Below are positions 6,516 to 7,522 of a stretch of DNA of 7,522 nt, piece after piece. The notes beneath the pieces were generated by a model, which ran no database searches, had not been told where the DNA came from, and saw nothing but the letters and a program-made list of their open reading frames with translations. Source of the DNA: Desulfotomaculaceae bacterium (lineage in GTDB: Bacteria > Bacillota > Desulfotomaculia > Desulfotomaculales > Pelotomaculaceae); assembly GCA_028704035.1 (NCBI GenBank), contig JAQVLS010000074.1, forward strand, positions 1-7,522, in the 5' to 3' direction. Made by a program: the position numbers and the translations under genes. Numbering within the stretch: the stretch's first letter is position 1; every line of letters starts with the position of its first letter.

Positions 6516-6737
6516 CTATACAGCAACTACTTCCTTGATTTCCGGGATTTCCTGTTTGAGCATTCTCTCGATACCTTGCTTTAAAGTGATCTTCGCGCCC
6601 GGACACCCACTGCAGGCGCCTTTCAGACGAACTTTAACCACTCCGCTTTCAGTAACATCAACCAACTCGACATCGCCGCCGTCCCGCTGGAGAAATGGCC
6701 GGACCTTAAGCAGCGCCAACTCAACTTTTTCCTTCAT
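6516..6737 (-). CDS. Nfu/NifU C-terminal-type Fe-S cluster protein (Cys form)
   Basis: A 73-residue stand-alone NifU C-terminal domain, a carrier or scaffold for [4Fe-4S] clusters in the cytoplasm. The cluster motif is [11 protein letters not shown] with Cys42 and Cys45, preceded by [16 protein letters not shown]. The start chosen is ATG at 6737-6735, preceded by RBS AGAGGGGG at normal distance. A longer form from TTG 6755 would translate the RBS itself and is rejected. The gene is 86% identical in protein to the UGA-containing copy at 6082-6303 but differs at many silent sites, so the duplication is not recent. It has its own terminator and a candidate promoter. No NifS, NifU N-terminal or SUF genes are present in the window. 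Confidence 0.93.
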   Translation of the reverse strand: MKEKVELALLKVRPFLQRDGGDVELVDVTESGVVKVRLKGACSGCPGAKITLKQGIERMLKQEIPEIKEVVAV

Positions 6738-6764
6738 AAGTATACCCCCTCTCAAAAAAAGAAC

Positions 6765-7100
6765 ATGATTACCTGCATGGTTAAGCTTATTCTAGCTATT
6801 TTGCCCGGCTTATGCAAGATGATTCCAGTTAAAAACAAAATTTCATTAAGGAAGGCCCTTTTACTGGCCACCCTAGCTGCATCAATTGCTGGAACTAATG
6901 ATCCTAATCGGCGCCGGCAGTTAGAAGGCCGTTTGATCGAAGTTGCGGAAAACCTCGGTGAACACGAAGAACCACTGTTACAGCTAAAACACAGGCTTGG
7001 CGCGGGCCCCGAATCAAGGGAACGCAATTCCATAGCGGCGCCCCGTAGTGGAGACTTACCCGATATGGATCGAGGTTTACACGCCACCGCGGAGGGTTAG
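6765..7100 (+). CDS. Hypothetical protein, 111 codons, start uncertain
   Basis: An open frame not recognised as a known family. The stretch around residues 24-78 ([21 protein letters not shown], then [26 protein letters not shown]) reads like a real helical protein, with a moderately hydrophobic segment followed by a charged helix. The C-terminal 30 residues are polar and probably disordered. No convincing RBS precedes ATG 6765, nor ATG 6819, which would drop the first 18 residues and start it beside the candidate nfu promoter. It is divergent from the Cys-type nfu gene. The opposite strand is also open here but its product is less protein-like. The gene may be weakly expressed or a remnant. 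Confidence 0.42.
   Translation: MITCMVKLILAILPGLCKMIPVKNKISLRKALLLATLAASIAGTNDPNRRRQLEGRLIEVAENLGEHEEPLLQLKHRLGAGPESRERNSIAAPRSGDLPDMDRGLHATAEG
6789..6817 (-). promoter_or_regulatory. Candidate promoter of the Cys-type nfu gene
   Basis: On the minus strand TTGCAT (6817-6812), 17 bp, TAGAAT (6794-6789). The -10 matches 5 of 6, the -35 only its TTG. Predicted start near 6782, about 45 nt before the ATG. It overlaps the start region of the plus-strand ORF at 6765. Confidence 0.33.
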
Positions 7101-7224
7101 CTCGATTAATGCGGCGCCTTAGTCGTCCATCTTTCCCAGTAACCTAAAGGAATTTTCACAACCGGATCACTTTGAAGGAGAAAGTACCCGAGTTATCTTG
7201 ACAGTAACAACCAGGGTATGCATA

Positions 7225-7254
7225 TTGACTTAGGAATACCCTTTCTGTTAAAAT
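7225..7254 (+). promoter_or_regulatory. Promoter of tRNA-Leu
   Basis: TTGACT (7225-7230), 18 bp, TAAAAT (7249-7254), 21 nt before the tRNA. Both hexamers match 5 of 6. A second possible promoter lies just upstream: TTGACA (7198-7203), 17 bp, CATATT (7221-7226), which would give tandem starts. The stretch 7101-7197 shows nothing else I can support. Confidence 0.65.
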
Positions 7255-7275
7255 AGAGGTTGTTATATTAACAAT

Positions 7276-7363
<88 letters not shown>

Positions 7364-7372
7364 GGGTAAATC

Positions 7373-7405
7373 AAGGCTTCCAGGACTATGGGAGCCTTTT
7401 TGTTT
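7373..7405 (+). terminator. Rho-independent terminator after tRNA-Leu
   Basis: AAGGCTTCC (7373-7381) pairs with GGGAGCCTT (7390-7398) with one G-T pair and an 8-nt loop, followed by TTTTTGTTTT. It begins 10 nt after the tRNA 3' end. Confidence 0.88.
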
Positions 7406-7443
7406 TCGTTTAGTTTCGGCAAATCGCCCTTATTCCTACCGGA

Positions 7444-7522
7444 CTATTGACTATAAGCCCCAATGTGGAACAGGAATTCCACGCGCGCAAAAAGCTCCTC
7501 TATGCTGAACACTTGTCCATTG
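7444..7522 (-). CDS. Possible C-terminal end of a minus-strand gene entering from the right edge
   Basis: On the minus strand the frame from the window edge is open for 25 codons and ends at TAG (7446-7444). The fragment is GQVFSIEELFARVEFLFHIGAYSQ in part, with a regular hydrophobic pattern that looks like a real helical C-terminus. It is too short to assign a family. The tRNA terminator at 7373-7405 lies just beyond its stop. An unused open frame by chance is quite possible at this length. Confidence 0.35.
   Translation of the reverse strand, partial: NGQVFSIEELFARVEFLFHIGAYSQ

Noticed and set aside
6738..6755. N-terminal extension of the Cys-type nfu gene from TTG 6755 (MRGGIL)
   Set aside because: These codons consist of the purine-rich RBS AGAGGGGG and spacer. 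The ATG at 6737 aligns with the start of the second copy.
6508..6768. 86-codon plus-strand frame across the Cys-type nfu gene
   Set aside because: It is antisense to a well-conserved NifU-type domain.
6752..7087. 111-codon minus-strand frame opposite the hypothetical ORF
   Set aside because: Its product is rich in Ser, Arg and Cys with no regular structure, and it ends in FFF from the poly-A stretch. The plus-strand reading is more plausible.
7465..7482. Small inverted repeat GTGGAA/TTCCAC near the right edge
   Set aside because: It is a short 6-bp stem with no T-run or other signal and lies within the likely end of a coding region.

Overview
The window looks like chromosome of an endospore-forming, anaerobic-type Firmicute, probably of the Desulfotomaculum/Pelotomaculum kind. 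This is an inference from two CotF-type spore coat genes, a CtsR operator, strong GGAGG ribosome sites and moderate GC. The exact genus cannot be fixed from the sequence alone.

Layout. Positions 1-1991 (minus) hold the first 663 codons of clpB, cut by the window edge. Upstream of it are a possible 65-residue leader ORF, a CtsR operator (2202-2218) and a perfect-consensus sigma-A promoter (TTGACA, 17 bp, TATAAT). Divergent from it is a small four-helix membrane protein (2461-2877) with a strong RBS, a possible mother-cell (sigma-E-like) promoter and a terminator. Next come two adjacent spore coat genes (3078-3296, 3309-3725), ending in a 38-bp perfect palindrome that contains the stop codon. 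An AT-rich gap with a promoter leads into acs, a complete acetyl-CoA synthetase (4030-6006).

The most notable part is 6052-6737. Two minus-strand genes encode nearly identical 73-residue NifU C-terminal-type (Nfu) iron-sulfur proteins. The copy at 6516-6737 has the usual CxxC cluster motif. The copy at 6082-6303 has an in-frame UGA exactly where the second cysteine should be (CSG-UGA-PGA). The frame is intact on both sides. Downstream of the UGA the two copies differ at 16 synonymous codons but only 3 conservative amino acids, which is the pattern of a translated gene and not of a decayed one. Two hairpins that the Cys copy lacks or has only weakly follow the UGA, one with a GGUU loop. The best reading is a selenoprotein: an Nfu-type protein with CxxSec, next to its cysteine paralogue. 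Each copy has its own terminator and a candidate promoter, and the Sec copy's promoter carries an embedded dyad.

The right end holds an unrecognised 111-codon ORF (6765-7100), a tRNA-Leu(CAA) with encoded CCA, promoter and terminator (7225-7405), and probably the last 25 codons of a minus-strand gene entering from the right edge.

The genes fall into separate transcription units: heat-shock disaggregase, sporulation coat, acetate activation, Fe-S cluster handling and translation. Only the coat pair, and perhaps the leader ORF with clpB, look co-transcribed.
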